Shown: positions 35,331 to 42,494 of the stretch, in pieces
Layout: the number at the start of each line of letters is the position of its first letter
How positions within the stretch are numbered: position 1 is the stretch's first letter
Assembly: GCA_020072585.1 (NCBI GenBank)
Contig: JAIQGL010000007.1
Span: 62,001-126,000 of the forward strand
Origin: Terriglobia bacterium
GTDB taxonomy: Bacteria; Acidobacteriota; Terriglobia; Terriglobales; Acidobacteriaceae
DNA: 64,000 nt
Reading direction: 5' to 3'
Made by a program: the position numbers and the translations under genes
Notes under the pieces: model-generated
Seen by the model: the letters and a program-made list of their open reading frames with translations, nothing else
What the model was told of the DNA's origin: nothing
Database searches by the model: none

Positions 35331-35364
35331 AGCCGGCCTGCAAGTGAGGCCGGCTGTTTTGTTT
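35331..35364 (+). terminator. Terminator of the TonB-dependent receptor gene
   Basis: AGCCGGCCT / AGGCCGGCT 9-bp stem (35331-35339, 35347-35355) with a 7-nt loop, then GTTTTGTTT, 24 bases after the receptor stop. Confidence 0.85.
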
Positions 35365-35383
35365 ATGGATGGCTGGCAAAAGA

Positions 35384-35914
35384 TCAAAAGCGCAATATCA
35401 TCAGCACATCATCCACGTATTCCGTGCCGGTCTCTGTTTTGATCTTGAGTGAACGCGGTTCCAGCCCATAGGCTTCAAAGCCCAGAGATTCATACAGCTT
35501 TCGCGCCGGCAGATGCGCCGACGCCACCAGAAGGACCTGCTCCACTCCGGCGATTTCCCGGGCCCGGCGAATGATCTCCTGCATCAGGGCACGGGCCACG
35601 CCTTTGCCGCGCGACTGCGGTCGCACATAGACACCCCATACATTTCCCTTGTGCCGCTCCTTATTGTGATGACTGCGATAGAAGCCTGCCGTAGCCGCGA
35701 GTCTGCCCTCTTGAAACATGCCGACGACAAAGCTGGTTGCAGGTCCGCCCGCGCCGAGGCGTTCTCGCACCATCTCAACGCTGGTGTTCTGGTGCTCCTC
35801 GGCGGAGTCGGCAAAGGAGGCTGAGTCGTTACGCAGGGCTTCAAGGCGCAGATGCCAGAAGGCTTCGGCGTCATCAGTGGTGAGGAGGCGGAGATTCGTG
35901 GTAGCAATGGGCAT
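35384..35914 (-). CDS. GNAT-family N-acetyltransferase
   Basis: 176 residues from ATG 35914 (an ATG two codons earlier at 35920 is also possible). Acetyl-CoA binding motif 'VYVRPQSRGKGVARALMQEI', preceded by 'GNVWG', and 'ARKLYESLGFEAYGLEPRSL' near the end are typical GNAT elements. Would acetylate an amine on a small molecule or protein N-terminus. It is a single gene; the target is unknown. Confidence 0.88.
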   Translation of the reverse strand: MPIATTNLRLLTTDDAEAFWHLRLEALRNDSASFADSAEEHQNTSVEMVRERLGAGGPATSFVVGMFQEGRLAATAGFYRSHHNKERHKGNVWGVYVRPQSRGKGVARALMQEIIRRAREIAGVEQVLLVASAHLPARKLYESLGFEAYGLEPRSLKIKTETGTEYVDDVLMILRF

Positions 35915-35928
35915 GTGCAAACCTTTTT

Positions 35929-35959
35929 ACCGCAGAGGACGCGAAGAGCGCAAAGAAAA
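35929..35959. repeat. Degenerate intergenic repeat (ACCGCAGAG type)
   Basis: ACCGCAGAGGACGCGAAGAG followed by CGCAAAGAAAA, a member of the ACCACAGAG/ACACGAAG repeat words that also occur at 38600-38650 and 41669-41690. Confidence 0.5.
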
Positions 35960-35982
35960 GCATCTGCGGGCGCGCTGGCCCG

Positions 35983-36837
35983 TCATGAAACAGATTTTGC
36001 CATATATCTTAAAATTCCCCGGCGGCGGGTCTGCAGTATCAACTTCCACACCCTTTCTTGATCAAAGACAGGCCACATTTTGCGCAGTTCAGCACGCGCC
36101 TGGGACTGTCTGCCGCTATAGAGATAGGCCAGGACGATTCGAAGCACCTGACTGGCTGTATGTTCAAGGCCCGCCTTCTCGGACTCATTCTCGGCTTGAA
36201 AGAAAGTTTTTAGCTCTTCGGCTGAAATATCCGCTTTCAATTCACGGATCTTTTTGTCGTAATCGGCTAGATGCTGCGAACTGATATCGATCAGGCGATT
36301 GTCATCCATTCGGAAATAAACCAAAGGATAAGGGCTGCCAGCCGTCGGTTGGTGGTCGAACATGAAGAATGCGCCGTCCCAGGTCTGGACTTCCATACCG
36401 TTCGAAGTTCTGGAAGGGATAAAGCGGGCTGGAACAGCTTCTGTCTGGAATTTCAAGATGAGTTCCGGCTTTTGTCCGAATGAAAAAACGTAGTAGGTGT
36501 TGGTACCGTGCATACCACCGGAATCGCTTTCCAGGACAAGATCCGGGATGCCATCGCCATTGACGTCCTTGCCGGCAAGAACAATAGAGAAGCCCCAATC
36601 CGTGGCTGAGAAGATTACTTTGTGCTGTGTGTTCACGATCTGCGCACGGCAGCCTTCACCTGTAGCACGATTTGCGGCGCCCGTAATCGGAGTCATCCAC
36701 AGGGTGAAACCAGACACATCCTTCTGAAAGGTCCTTTTGGCGCCAGCCCAGCAGTCAGAACCATCATTTGCAGAGAGCGGCAGAGCGCACAAGCATGCGA
36801 GCGCGAGAACTGCCACCCAGCATCTACATTCCGTCAT
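35983..36837 (-). CDS. Exported protein of unknown function
   Basis: 284 residues from ATG 36837, which overlaps the end of the ETF-QO gene by 14 bases. Signal 'CWVAVLALACLCALPLSA'. Contains an FG-GAP-like calcium motif 'LAGKDVNGDGIPDLVLESDS' (DVNGDGIPDL), suggesting a beta-propeller blade or calcium-binding loop. The last part 'LEHTASQVLRIVLAYLYSGR' is helical and resembles a TPR-type end. No named family is recognised. The overlap points to joint transcription with the ETF-QO gene, but a functional link is not evident. Confidence 0.6.
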   Translation of the reverse strand: MTECRCWVAVLALACLCALPLSANDGSDCWAGAKRTFQKDVSGFTLWMTPITGAANRATGEGCRAQIVNTQHKVIFSATDWGFSIVLAGKDVNGDGIPDLVLESDSGGMHGTNTYYVFSFGQKPELILKFQTEAVPARFIPSRTSNGMEVQTWDGAFFMFDHQPTAGSPYPLVYFRMDDNRLIDISSQHLADYDKKIRELKADISAEELKTFFQAENESEKAGLEHTASQVLRIVLAYLYSGRQSQARAELRKMWPVFDQERVWKLILQTRRRGILRYMAKSVS

Positions 36838-38539
36838 AATTGGGGCCGCCGCCGCCCTCGGGCGGGACCCAGGTGATGATCTCATAGGGGTCCATGATGT
36901 CGCAGGTCTTGCAGTGGACGCAGTTGGAAGGATTCAGGTGGATTACTTTTCCTTTCGGCGCGCTGGCGTCCTCTTCCATCTCATAAACGTTGGCCGGGCA
37001 GAAATTCTGGCAGGGATTGCCGAACTCCGTGACGCAGCGGGTATTGCAGATGTTAGTGTCATGGATGATCAGGTGCGAGGGCTGGTCTTCTTCGTGCTTG
37101 GTGCCGGAGTGATAGAGGTCGGTGAGCTTGTCAAAGGTAAGCTTGCCATCGCCTTTGGCCTTGCCCAGCAGGTGTGCGCGGTTGCCGCCGTCAGCGGGCA
37201 GCGCGTCAAGATGCAGCATGCGGGTGTGGCCAGCGTGCGCGGGATACACCTCATGCAGGCCGCGGCCGCCGGTAAGCTGCTGAAGCGCGGTGTGAATGAG
37301 TCCGGAGACGAGCCCGTTCTCAAAGCCCTGGTGGAAGTTGCGCACCTGCCAGAGCTCGTCCTTGATCCAGCTTGAGTCGACACTCTCTTTGTATTGCTGA
37401 AGCCGGGAGGCGCTGAAATTGCTTTCCACGAGGGCATTGAAGGCCGTTTCCGCGGCGAGCATGCCGCTCTTGATGGCCAGGTGAATGCCTTTGAGACGCT
37501 GCGAGTTCAGGAAGCTGGCGGAGTCGCCGACGATCATCCAGCCGTTGCCAGCCAGCGGTGGCATGGAGAACCATCCGCCGTAGGGAAAGGTCTTGGCGCC
37601 ATAGCGGATCATCTTTCCGCCTTTGAGCAGGCCGGCAACAAGATGATGCGATTTGAAGTCCTGTAGCACGCGCTGGGGATCAAGACGCGGGTCCTGATAG
37701 TCAAGGCTGGTGACGTAGCCGAGCGAGACAAGGTTGTCTTTTGATCCGTAGATCCAGCCGCCGCCATATTCTTTGGTGGTAAGCGGCCAGCCCATGGTGT
37801 AAATGACCTGGCCTTTTTTGATGGCGCCCGACGGCACTTCCCACAGCTCTTTTACGCCAACGCCATACACCTGCGGATTGCGGCCCTTCTGTAGATCGTA
37901 TTTGGCGACGAGCTGTTTGGTCAGCGATCCGCGGGGGCCTTCCGCCAGCACCGTGACCTTCGACTTGAGGTCATAACCGGGTTCAAAGTTTGATTTCTTC
38001 TGGCCCTGCTTGTCGACGCCCTTGTCATCGGTGCGTACGCCGGTGACCTGGTCGCCATCGGTAAGCAGTTCTGATCCGGCAAAGCCGGTGAAGACGGTGA
38101 TGCCGGCCTGCTCAACTTTTTCTCCCAGCCACTTCACAAAGCGGTTGATGGAAATTACATAGTTGCCGTGGTCCTGCAATGGCGGAGGCGTGATGGGAAG
38201 GCGGTGCTCGCCTTTTTCCGTGAGGAAGTAAACGTCTTCATGCGTGACCTCGGCATCAAGCGGGGCTTCGTCACGCCAGCCGGGGAGCAGCTCGTCCATT
38301 GCACGCGGATCAAGCAGCGCGCCGGAAAGCGAGTGCTGGCCCAGTTCACGCGCCTTCTCCAGGACGTAAATGTTTTCCTTGCTCATCTGCGCATCAGGAT
38401 TGCGGCGGTTATGGCGATCGATGAGCTGAGAAAGACGCAGCGCGCAGGCCAGTCCGCCCGGCCCGCCGCCAACAATGGTGACGTCCGCTTCCATCTGCGG
38501 ACGGTCAACACCTTCAAGAGGTTTGCGGAAAATAAGCAT
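36824..38539 (-). CDS. Electron-transfer flavoprotein:ubiquinone oxidoreductase
   Basis: Passes electrons from ETF to the quinone pool. 571 residues: FAD-binding 'DVTIVGGGPGGLACALRLSQ' near the N-terminus, 'EKARELGQHSLSGALLDPRA', a quinone and membrane-association region, then a C-terminal 4Fe-4S domain 'PCQNFCPANVYEM' and 'NPSNCVHCKTCDIMDP'. ATG 38539 sits within a short direct repeat that also carries a weak ribosome site. It lies about 300 bases downstream of etfA with a repeat-rich gap. Together with etfAB it forms a complete route from beta-oxidation or amino-acid dehydrogenases to quinone. Confidence 0.93.
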   Translation of the reverse strand: MLIFRKPLEGVDRPQMEADVTIVGGGPGGLACALRLSQLIDRHNRRNPDAQMSKENIYVLEKARELGQHSLSGALLDPRAMDELLPGWRDEAPLDAEVTHEDVYFLTEKGEHRLPITPPPLQDHGNYVISINRFVKWLGEKVEQAGITVFTGFAGSELLTDGDQVTGVRTDDKGVDKQGQKKSNFEPGYDLKSKVTVLAEGPRGSLTKQLVAKYDLQKGRNPQVYGVGVKELWEVPSGAIKKGQVIYTMGWPLTTKEYGGGWIYGSKDNLVSLGYVTSLDYQDPRLDPQRVLQDFKSHHLVAGLLKGGKMIRYGAKTFPYGGWFSMPPLAGNGWMIVGDSASFLNSQRLKGIHLAIKSGMLAAETAFNALVESNFSASRLQQYKESVDSSWIKDELWQVRNFHQGFENGLVSGLIHTALQQLTGGRGLHEVYPAHAGHTRMLHLDALPADGGNRAHLLGKAKGDGKLTFDKLTDLYHSGTKHEEDQPSHLIIHDTNICNTRCVTEFGNPCQNFCPANVYEMEEDASAPKGKVIHLNPSNCVHCKTCDIMDPYEIITWVPPEGGGGPNYDGM

Positions 38540-38567
38540 TTAGCACTTAGCCTTTAGCACTTTAGCC
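38539..38567. repeat. Short direct repeat at the ETF-QO start
   Basis: TTTAGCACTTAGCC (38539-38552) is repeated as TTTAGCACTTTAGCC (38553-38567), overlapping the start codon region of the ETF-QO gene. Confidence 0.6.
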
Positions 38568-38640
38568 CAGAAGCATCCTCGCATCGCTTGGGCCGAAACT
38601 TTACCACAGAGAAACGCTGATGATACTGATCAGGAACTTC

Positions 38641-38829
38641 TTACCACGGATGAACACAGATCACACGGATTTCAGGCTTGCTTTTTTCGGATCGGTTTTT
38701 GGGCCCGGCAATCATCCTTGCGCGGCTGGGCCTTAACTTACCACTGATCAAACACAGGGATGAATACAGAAACACGGATTTTAGCTTTGCGTTTTCTGAT
38801 CAGTGTTTATCCGCGTTCATCCGTGGTAA
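38641..38829. repeat. Intergenic inverted and direct repeats (ACCACGGATGAACAC type)
   Basis: TTACCACGGATGAACACAGA (38641-38660) recurs inverted at 38808-38829 and, degenerate, in direct orientation at 38739-38780 (ACCACTGATCAAACACAGGG). TTTACCACAGAGAAACGCTG upstream (about 38599) is related. The gap between ETF-QO and etfA is filled by these elements and holds no gene. Confidence 0.75.
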
Positions 38830-38834
38830 GGGTT

Positions 38835-39830
38835 CTATCCGCCGGCCTTTGCTTTCTTCACCTCTTCGGTCAGCGCGGGCAGAATGTCAAACAGGTTCCC
38901 CACCACGCCAAAGTCGGCGATCTCAAAGATTGGCGCTTCCGCGTCTTTATTGATGGCGATGATGCTGCGCGAACCTTTCATGCCGACGATATGCTGAATG
39001 GCGCCGCTGATGCCCACGGCCAGATAGAGCTTGGGGGAGACCGTCTGGCCGGAGCTGCCAATCTGGCGGTCCATGGGGAGCCAGCCTGAGTCACAGATGG
39101 GACGCGACGCGGCGATCTCGCCGCCCAGAGAATCGGCCAGCGCCTTGGCCAGTTCAATGTTCTTTTGCTCTTTGATTCCGCGACCGACCGAGACAATGAT
39201 TTCCGCCTGGGTCAGGTCAACGGCCTGCTTGGCTTCCTTGAATGGGTCTTCCGGCTGATTGCGCTGGACGCCATCGGCGATATTGGCGTTCACGGTTTCC
39301 ACCGGTGCGGCCGATGCGCCTGCTTCAGCCTTGTCGCCACGGAATGCACCTGCCTGAAAGGTGACGAAGTGCGGCGCAGGGCAGGCAAATGAGACGTCTG
39401 CTGCGAACTTGCCCTGGAACATCTGCCGGGTAAAAACCAGCTTGTCCCCGTCTTTGCGAAAGCCGATGGCATCACTGATGAGCGTGCGCTGGAGGGCCGT
39501 AGCAAGTTGGGGAGCGAAGTCGCGCACCTGGTAGGTGTGCGGCATGAGCACCAGCGTGGGCTTTTTCTGGCCGATGAAGTCCTTGAGCGCCGCGACCACG
39601 CCATCCGGCTCATACTTGGCCAGTTTGGGCGACTCGATCACGGTGACTTTGGCCAGCTTTTTGGCGGCGAACTCCGAGGCAATGCCGGCGATGCCGCTGC
39701 CAAAGAGCGCGGCCTCAACCGTCGCTCCGGTTGCAGCGGCAATAGCCTGCGCCGCCGCAATGGTTTCCATGGAGACGCGGTTCAGTTTGCCTTCACGTTG
39801 TTCAGCAATTACAAGGATTGTGTCTGCCAT
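38835..39830 (-). CDS. etfA: Electron transfer flavoprotein alpha subunit
   Basis: 331 residues. FAD-binding C-terminal domain with 'IVSVGRGIKEQKNIELAKAL', 'GWLPMDRQIGSSGQTVSPKL' and 'YLAVGISGAIQHIVGMKGSR', the ETF-alpha signature. Pairs with EtfB to carry electrons from acyl-CoA dehydrogenases to ETF-QO. ATG 39830 directly follows the stop of the small membrane protein (TAG then ATG), so translation is coupled. Confidence 0.95.
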   Translation of the reverse strand: MADTILVIAEQREGKLNRVSMETIAAAQAIAAATGATVEAALFGSGIAGIASEFAAKKLAKVTVIESPKLAKYEPDGVVAALKDFIGQKKPTLVLMPHTYQVRDFAPQLATALQRTLISDAIGFRKDGDKLVFTRQMFQGKFAADVSFACPAPHFVTFQAGAFRGDKAEAGASAAPVETVNANIADGVQRNQPEDPFKEAKQAVDLTQAEIIVSVGRGIKEQKNIELAKALADSLGGEIAASRPICDSGWLPMDRQIGSSGQTVSPKLYLAVGISGAIQHIVGMKGSRSIIAINKDAEAPIFEIADFGVVGNLFDILPALTEEVKKAKAGG

Positions 39831-40076
39831 CTAGTTTATTTGCCGTTTCTTTTTGATAAATCCCAGGGTCATCAGGAACAGGGCCAGAACAACGTCCGCG
39901 GCGAAGATGGCCTGCATGAGGCCGCCGCCCGCGCGGATGTCCCAACCGACAAACAGCGCCCAGCCGAGCGCCGCAATCAGCATGATGAGGCCCGCAACAA
40001 TAAAGGTTGAGCCGGTCTCATGTTCGGTTACTGGCTGATAATTTCCGCCTTCAGGGTCATAGTCCATTCGCTCCAT
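39831..40076 (-). CDS. Small two-helix membrane protein between etfB and etfA
   Basis: 81 residues from ATG 40076, chosen for AAGGAG six bases upstream. Soluble N-terminus 'MERMDYDPEGGNYQPVTEHE', helix 1 'TFIVAGLIMLIAALGWALFV', a short loop, helix 2 'AIFAADVVLALFLMTLGFI', then basic 'KKKRQIN'. No family recognised. Its exact insertion between etfB and etfA, with no gap to etfA, suggests a role tied to ETF, for example membrane tethering (inference). Confidence 0.75.
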   Translation of the reverse strand: MERMDYDPEGGNYQPVTEHETGSTFIVAGLIMLIAALGWALFVGWDIRAGGGLMQAIFAADVVLALFLMTLGFIKKKRQIN

Positions 40077-40118
40077 GGGGTGCTCCTTAAAACAAACCTG
40101 CAAAATCAACTTTCAAAA

Positions 40119-40889
40119 TCAAAGCACGCGGACATCGTTGCGCAGCTTGTCCACCAGCTTTTTGGCAATTTCACCGGGTGAACCTTCCAGCATCTCAGTC
40201 TTCTTGGTCTTCTGCGGGATATAAAGTTTTTCAATCTTCTGCATATTGTCGCCGAGAGCGGACTTCACCTCGTCAAGCGTGACCTTGCGCAACGGCTTGT
40301 TCTTGGCCTGCTTGATGCCGAGCAGCGTAGCGTAGCGGAGTTTGTTAATGCCCGATTGAATCGTGAGCACCGCCGGCAACGGCATGCTTACATGCTGAAA
40401 GAAGCCCGACTCCAGTTCACGCTTTACCTTGATGCCGGCATCCGTTTTCTGGATCTCCATGATGATGGTGGCGTGCGGCCAACCCAGCAGTTCCGCCATG
40501 ATCACGCCGGTCTGGGCGTACCCATAGTCGTCTGATTGCAGGCCGGTAAAGATGAGGTCGAATTTTTCATCTTTGATCGCCGCGACAAAGGCCTTGGCCA
40601 TGTTGAAGGCATCCAGGCCGACAAAGCCATTATCCTCAAGATGAATGGCGCGGTCCGCGCCTTTGGCCAGCCCTTCCCGAAGTACCTGCTGCGAACGTGC
40701 CGGGCCGGCGGTGATGACCACGACTTCACCGGTATGCTTTTCTTTTTGCCGCAATGCCTCTTCCAGGGCAAACGCGTCCGGTTCATTCACTTCATAGGAG
40801 ACATCATCGCGGATCCATGTGCCGCTTTCATTGAGCTTGAGTGGAGCGTCTTTCTGCGGGACCTGCTTCATGCAGACCAGAATCTTCAT
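40119..40889 (-). CDS. etfB: Electron transfer flavoprotein beta subunit
   Basis: 256 residues beginning MKILVCMKQVPQKDAPLKLN. AMP-binding ETF-beta features: 'NEPDAFALEEALRQKEKHTG', 'FDLIFTGLQSDDYGYAQTGV' and the signature-type segment 'AVLTIQSGINKLRYATLLGI' (family consensus has P.Y..L). First gene of the etfB-membrane protein-etfA run. The upstream leader holds imperfect tandem repeats. Confidence 0.94.
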   Translation of the reverse strand: MKILVCMKQVPQKDAPLKLNESGTWIRDDVSYEVNEPDAFALEEALRQKEKHTGEVVVITAGPARSQQVLREGLAKGADRAIHLEDNGFVGLDAFNMAKAFVAAIKDEKFDLIFTGLQSDDYGYAQTGVIMAELLGWPHATIIMEIQKTDAGIKVKRELESGFFQHVSMPLPAVLTIQSGINKLRYATLLGIKQAKNKPLRKVTLDEVKSALGDNMQKIEKLYIPQKTKKTEMLEGSPGEIAKKLVDKLRNDVRVL

Positions 40890-40897
40890 AAGAGAGT

Positions 40898-40952
40898 ATT
40901 TCCTGTCATTTCCTGTAACGTCGTTTTTTGTAACCGTCGTTTCCTATAACCC
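40898..40952 (-). promoter_or_regulatory. Imperfect tandem repeats upstream of etfB
   Basis: On the minus strand units GTTATAGGAAACGACG, GTTACAAAAAACGACG, GTTACAGGAAATGAC and AGGAAATACTC follow each other with a 15-16 bp period, ending nine bases before the etfB ATG. The last unit supplies the AGGA ribosome site. The array could be a regulator-binding site or a small tandem duplication; function unproven. Confidence 0.5.
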
Positions 40953-41115
40953 AGGAACATTAGATGCGTGGGCGAGATGCCAGCGGCGTCCCCCCGAGCC
41001 GATGAAACTTTTCAGTATAAATGAGAGAGGGCGGTTGGGACAGACTGGTGTGACAGAGATACTTCGCCGATCAGGCAGGATAAGGGTAAGCTAAGATTGG
41101 GTTTCGGGAGCATGC

Positions 41116-41322
41116 ATGGACTTGTGGAGAGTTCTAAAAATCATCTTGGGCCTCATCTGTATTGGAAGCGGTCTGTTTTCAAAGGAGTTCCAGCCCATTG
41201 GATGGACCACAAGCCTTATCTGGGGCCGCGACGAAAATGCCCGAATCCCCCGATGGGTTGCAGGGCCTTTCTACGTATGTCTGGGGCTGCTGGTGCTTTA
41301 TTGGGGAATCGCGAACAAATAG
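41116..41322 (+). CDS. Small membrane protein
   Basis: 68 residues with GGGAGC upstream of ATG 41116. Helix 'VLKIILGLICIGSGLF' at the N-terminus and 'AGPFYVCLGLLVLYWGIA' at the C-terminus flank a short polar loop containing 'EFQPIGWTTSLIWGRDENAR'. Protein-like composition and ribosome site support a real gene; no family recognised. Confidence 0.55.
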   Translation: MDLWRVLKIILGLICIGSGLFSKEFQPIGWTTSLIWGRDENARIPRWVAGPFYVCLGLLVLYWGIANK

Positions 41323-41338
41323 CACGACCAAGTCCCCG

Positions 41339-41614
41339 TCAATTGAGAAACGCGACAGACTGAACCCCGGCCACTTCAAAGCGTTTGCGGCAGCGAATGT
41401 TCTTGCACATGACCATATCGTCACGCCGAACCATATAAGACTGCGCCTTGGCAAACTTGGCGCGATCACGCTCGTCGGCACGGCCGGAAAGCTGTTTCTT
41501 CTTGGTACGCACCAGCCATGCGAGTTCGTACTCACCGGGCTGGCGGCAGTGCGGACAGGTGAGAGTGTGGGCCTTCTTGGATTCCTTTTCGTCGAAAAAA
41601 TCACGCTCGTCCAT
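41339..41614 (-). CDS. Small zinc-ribbon-like protein
   Basis: 91 residues: MDERDFFDEKESKKAHTLTC continues into a CPHC pair, with a second pair CKNIRC near residue 75. The Cys4 arrangement is that of a zinc ribbon, and the middle is basic ('RTKKKQLSGRADERDRAKFA'). Possibly nucleic-acid binding. Convergent with the small membrane protein at 41116. No named family. Confidence 0.65.
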   Translation of the reverse strand: MDERDFFDEKESKKAHTLTCPHCRQPGEYELAWLVRTKKKQLSGRADERDRAKFAKAQSYMVRRDDMVMCKNIRCRKRFEVAGVQSVAFLN

Positions 41615-41668
41615 TGGCTACTATATTAACCGAGAGAACGGCCAAATGCGCGATCCCCAGGCCCCTGA

Positions 41669-41763
41669 ACCACAAAGGACACGAAGGAACACTGGGGGAC
41701 CCCGCTACGTGAACACGGATGGCACGGGTCCGGGAAAGATTTGGTAAATGGGTAATTTGATCC
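41669..41763. repeat. Cluster of degenerate intergenic repeats
   Basis: ACCACAAAGGACACGAAGG (41669-41687), GTGAACACGGATGGCACGGG (41709-41728) and TTTGGTAAATGGGTAATTTG (41740-41759) lie next to each other. They resemble the repeats at 35929, 38641 and 7688 respectively, so three repeat families meet in one 95-bp gap. Confidence 0.6.
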
Positions 41764-41852
41764 ATTGGATAATTGAAACCGGCTCTGAAGACATTGTTGC
41801 GGTTTCAGGATTCTGGGGCCTGAGACATGGGCTTTCATGATTAAATGGAGCC

Positions 41853-42029
41853 GTGCCGAAAAAGAAAAAGCTCAAGAGCGTTCGCGCCACAAGCATTGTA
41901 AAGGCTGCGTCCCGCGCGGTGCTGGGGACGCCTCCGCCAGTGAAGCGCGATGAGAACAAGAAGCGCCTCAAGAAAGAAAAACACAAGCCCAGTCTGGGTA
42001 AGCTTCTGGCCGACGCTGACCGCAGCTAG
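41853..42029 (+). CDS. Small basic conserved-looking protein (GTG start)
   Basis: 58 residues: starts MPKKKKLKSVRATSIVKAAS, continues with 'RAVLGTPPPVKRDENKKRLK' and ends 'KHKPSLGKLLADADRS'. The GTG at 41853 has TGGAG close upstream. Highly basic; the 'GTPPP' segment and 'HKPSLG' ending look conserved rather than random, and I recall similar small acidobacterial hypotheticals. Function unknown. Confidence 0.6.
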   Translation: MPKKKKLKSVRATSIVKAASRAVLGTPPPVKRDENKKRLKKEKHKPSLGKLLADADRS

Positions 42030-42494
42030 CATTTGTCATCTCCCCACCTGACTCTGAGTTTTCGAGACAAATCCGTTTGCAGAATTGTGAATTCTTTTGC
42101 GTGCGTGTGAAGGAGCCGGCTGGAAAATATATCGTCCGGCGATTTGTTAAAGAATTTAATTCCCATTTAATGAGCCCCTAAGCAGCCAGGCGCAACCTAC
42201 ACGTGAATCGACGGGTGGATGCTCCGGGCCAATGCTACGGAAGCGCATTTTCCAGCAGTTTGTCCCCCTGCGGCCACACATACTTAGGACCCTCAAAATG
42301 TGCCGTGGTGCAACGGTGCTGATGGTCACTGAAGGCAAGTAAGGCAAGACTGGTTTCCGGGACACGCAAGGAGTCGTCTCCTCCCAGTTTCTTACCTGGC
42401 TCCACAGTGAGTTTAGTCAGCCGGCAAGCAAGCAACCTTGTTCCACCACAAGCACTTTGCTGGTCTGCGGACCAAAAACAAGGAGCGCTTTTCT
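42030..42494. other. Long 5' region of the di-heme peroxidase gene
   Basis: 465 bases without a supported gene. The stretch 42330-42400 can form small hairpins (CTGG-TTT-CCGG and GGAG-TCGT-CTCC) around 'GACACGCAAGGAG', so a structured leader is possible, but no riboswitch class fits well. Confidence 0.4.

Noticed and set aside
42330-42400. Possible cyclic-di-GMP-I-like riboswitch core ('GGCAAG ... GACACGCAAGG') before the di-heme peroxidase
   Set aside because: The GGCAA and GACGCAA words are only partly matched, the GNRA loop is missing and the next helix does not fit the class; left as an unassigned structured leader. A covariance-model search would decide.
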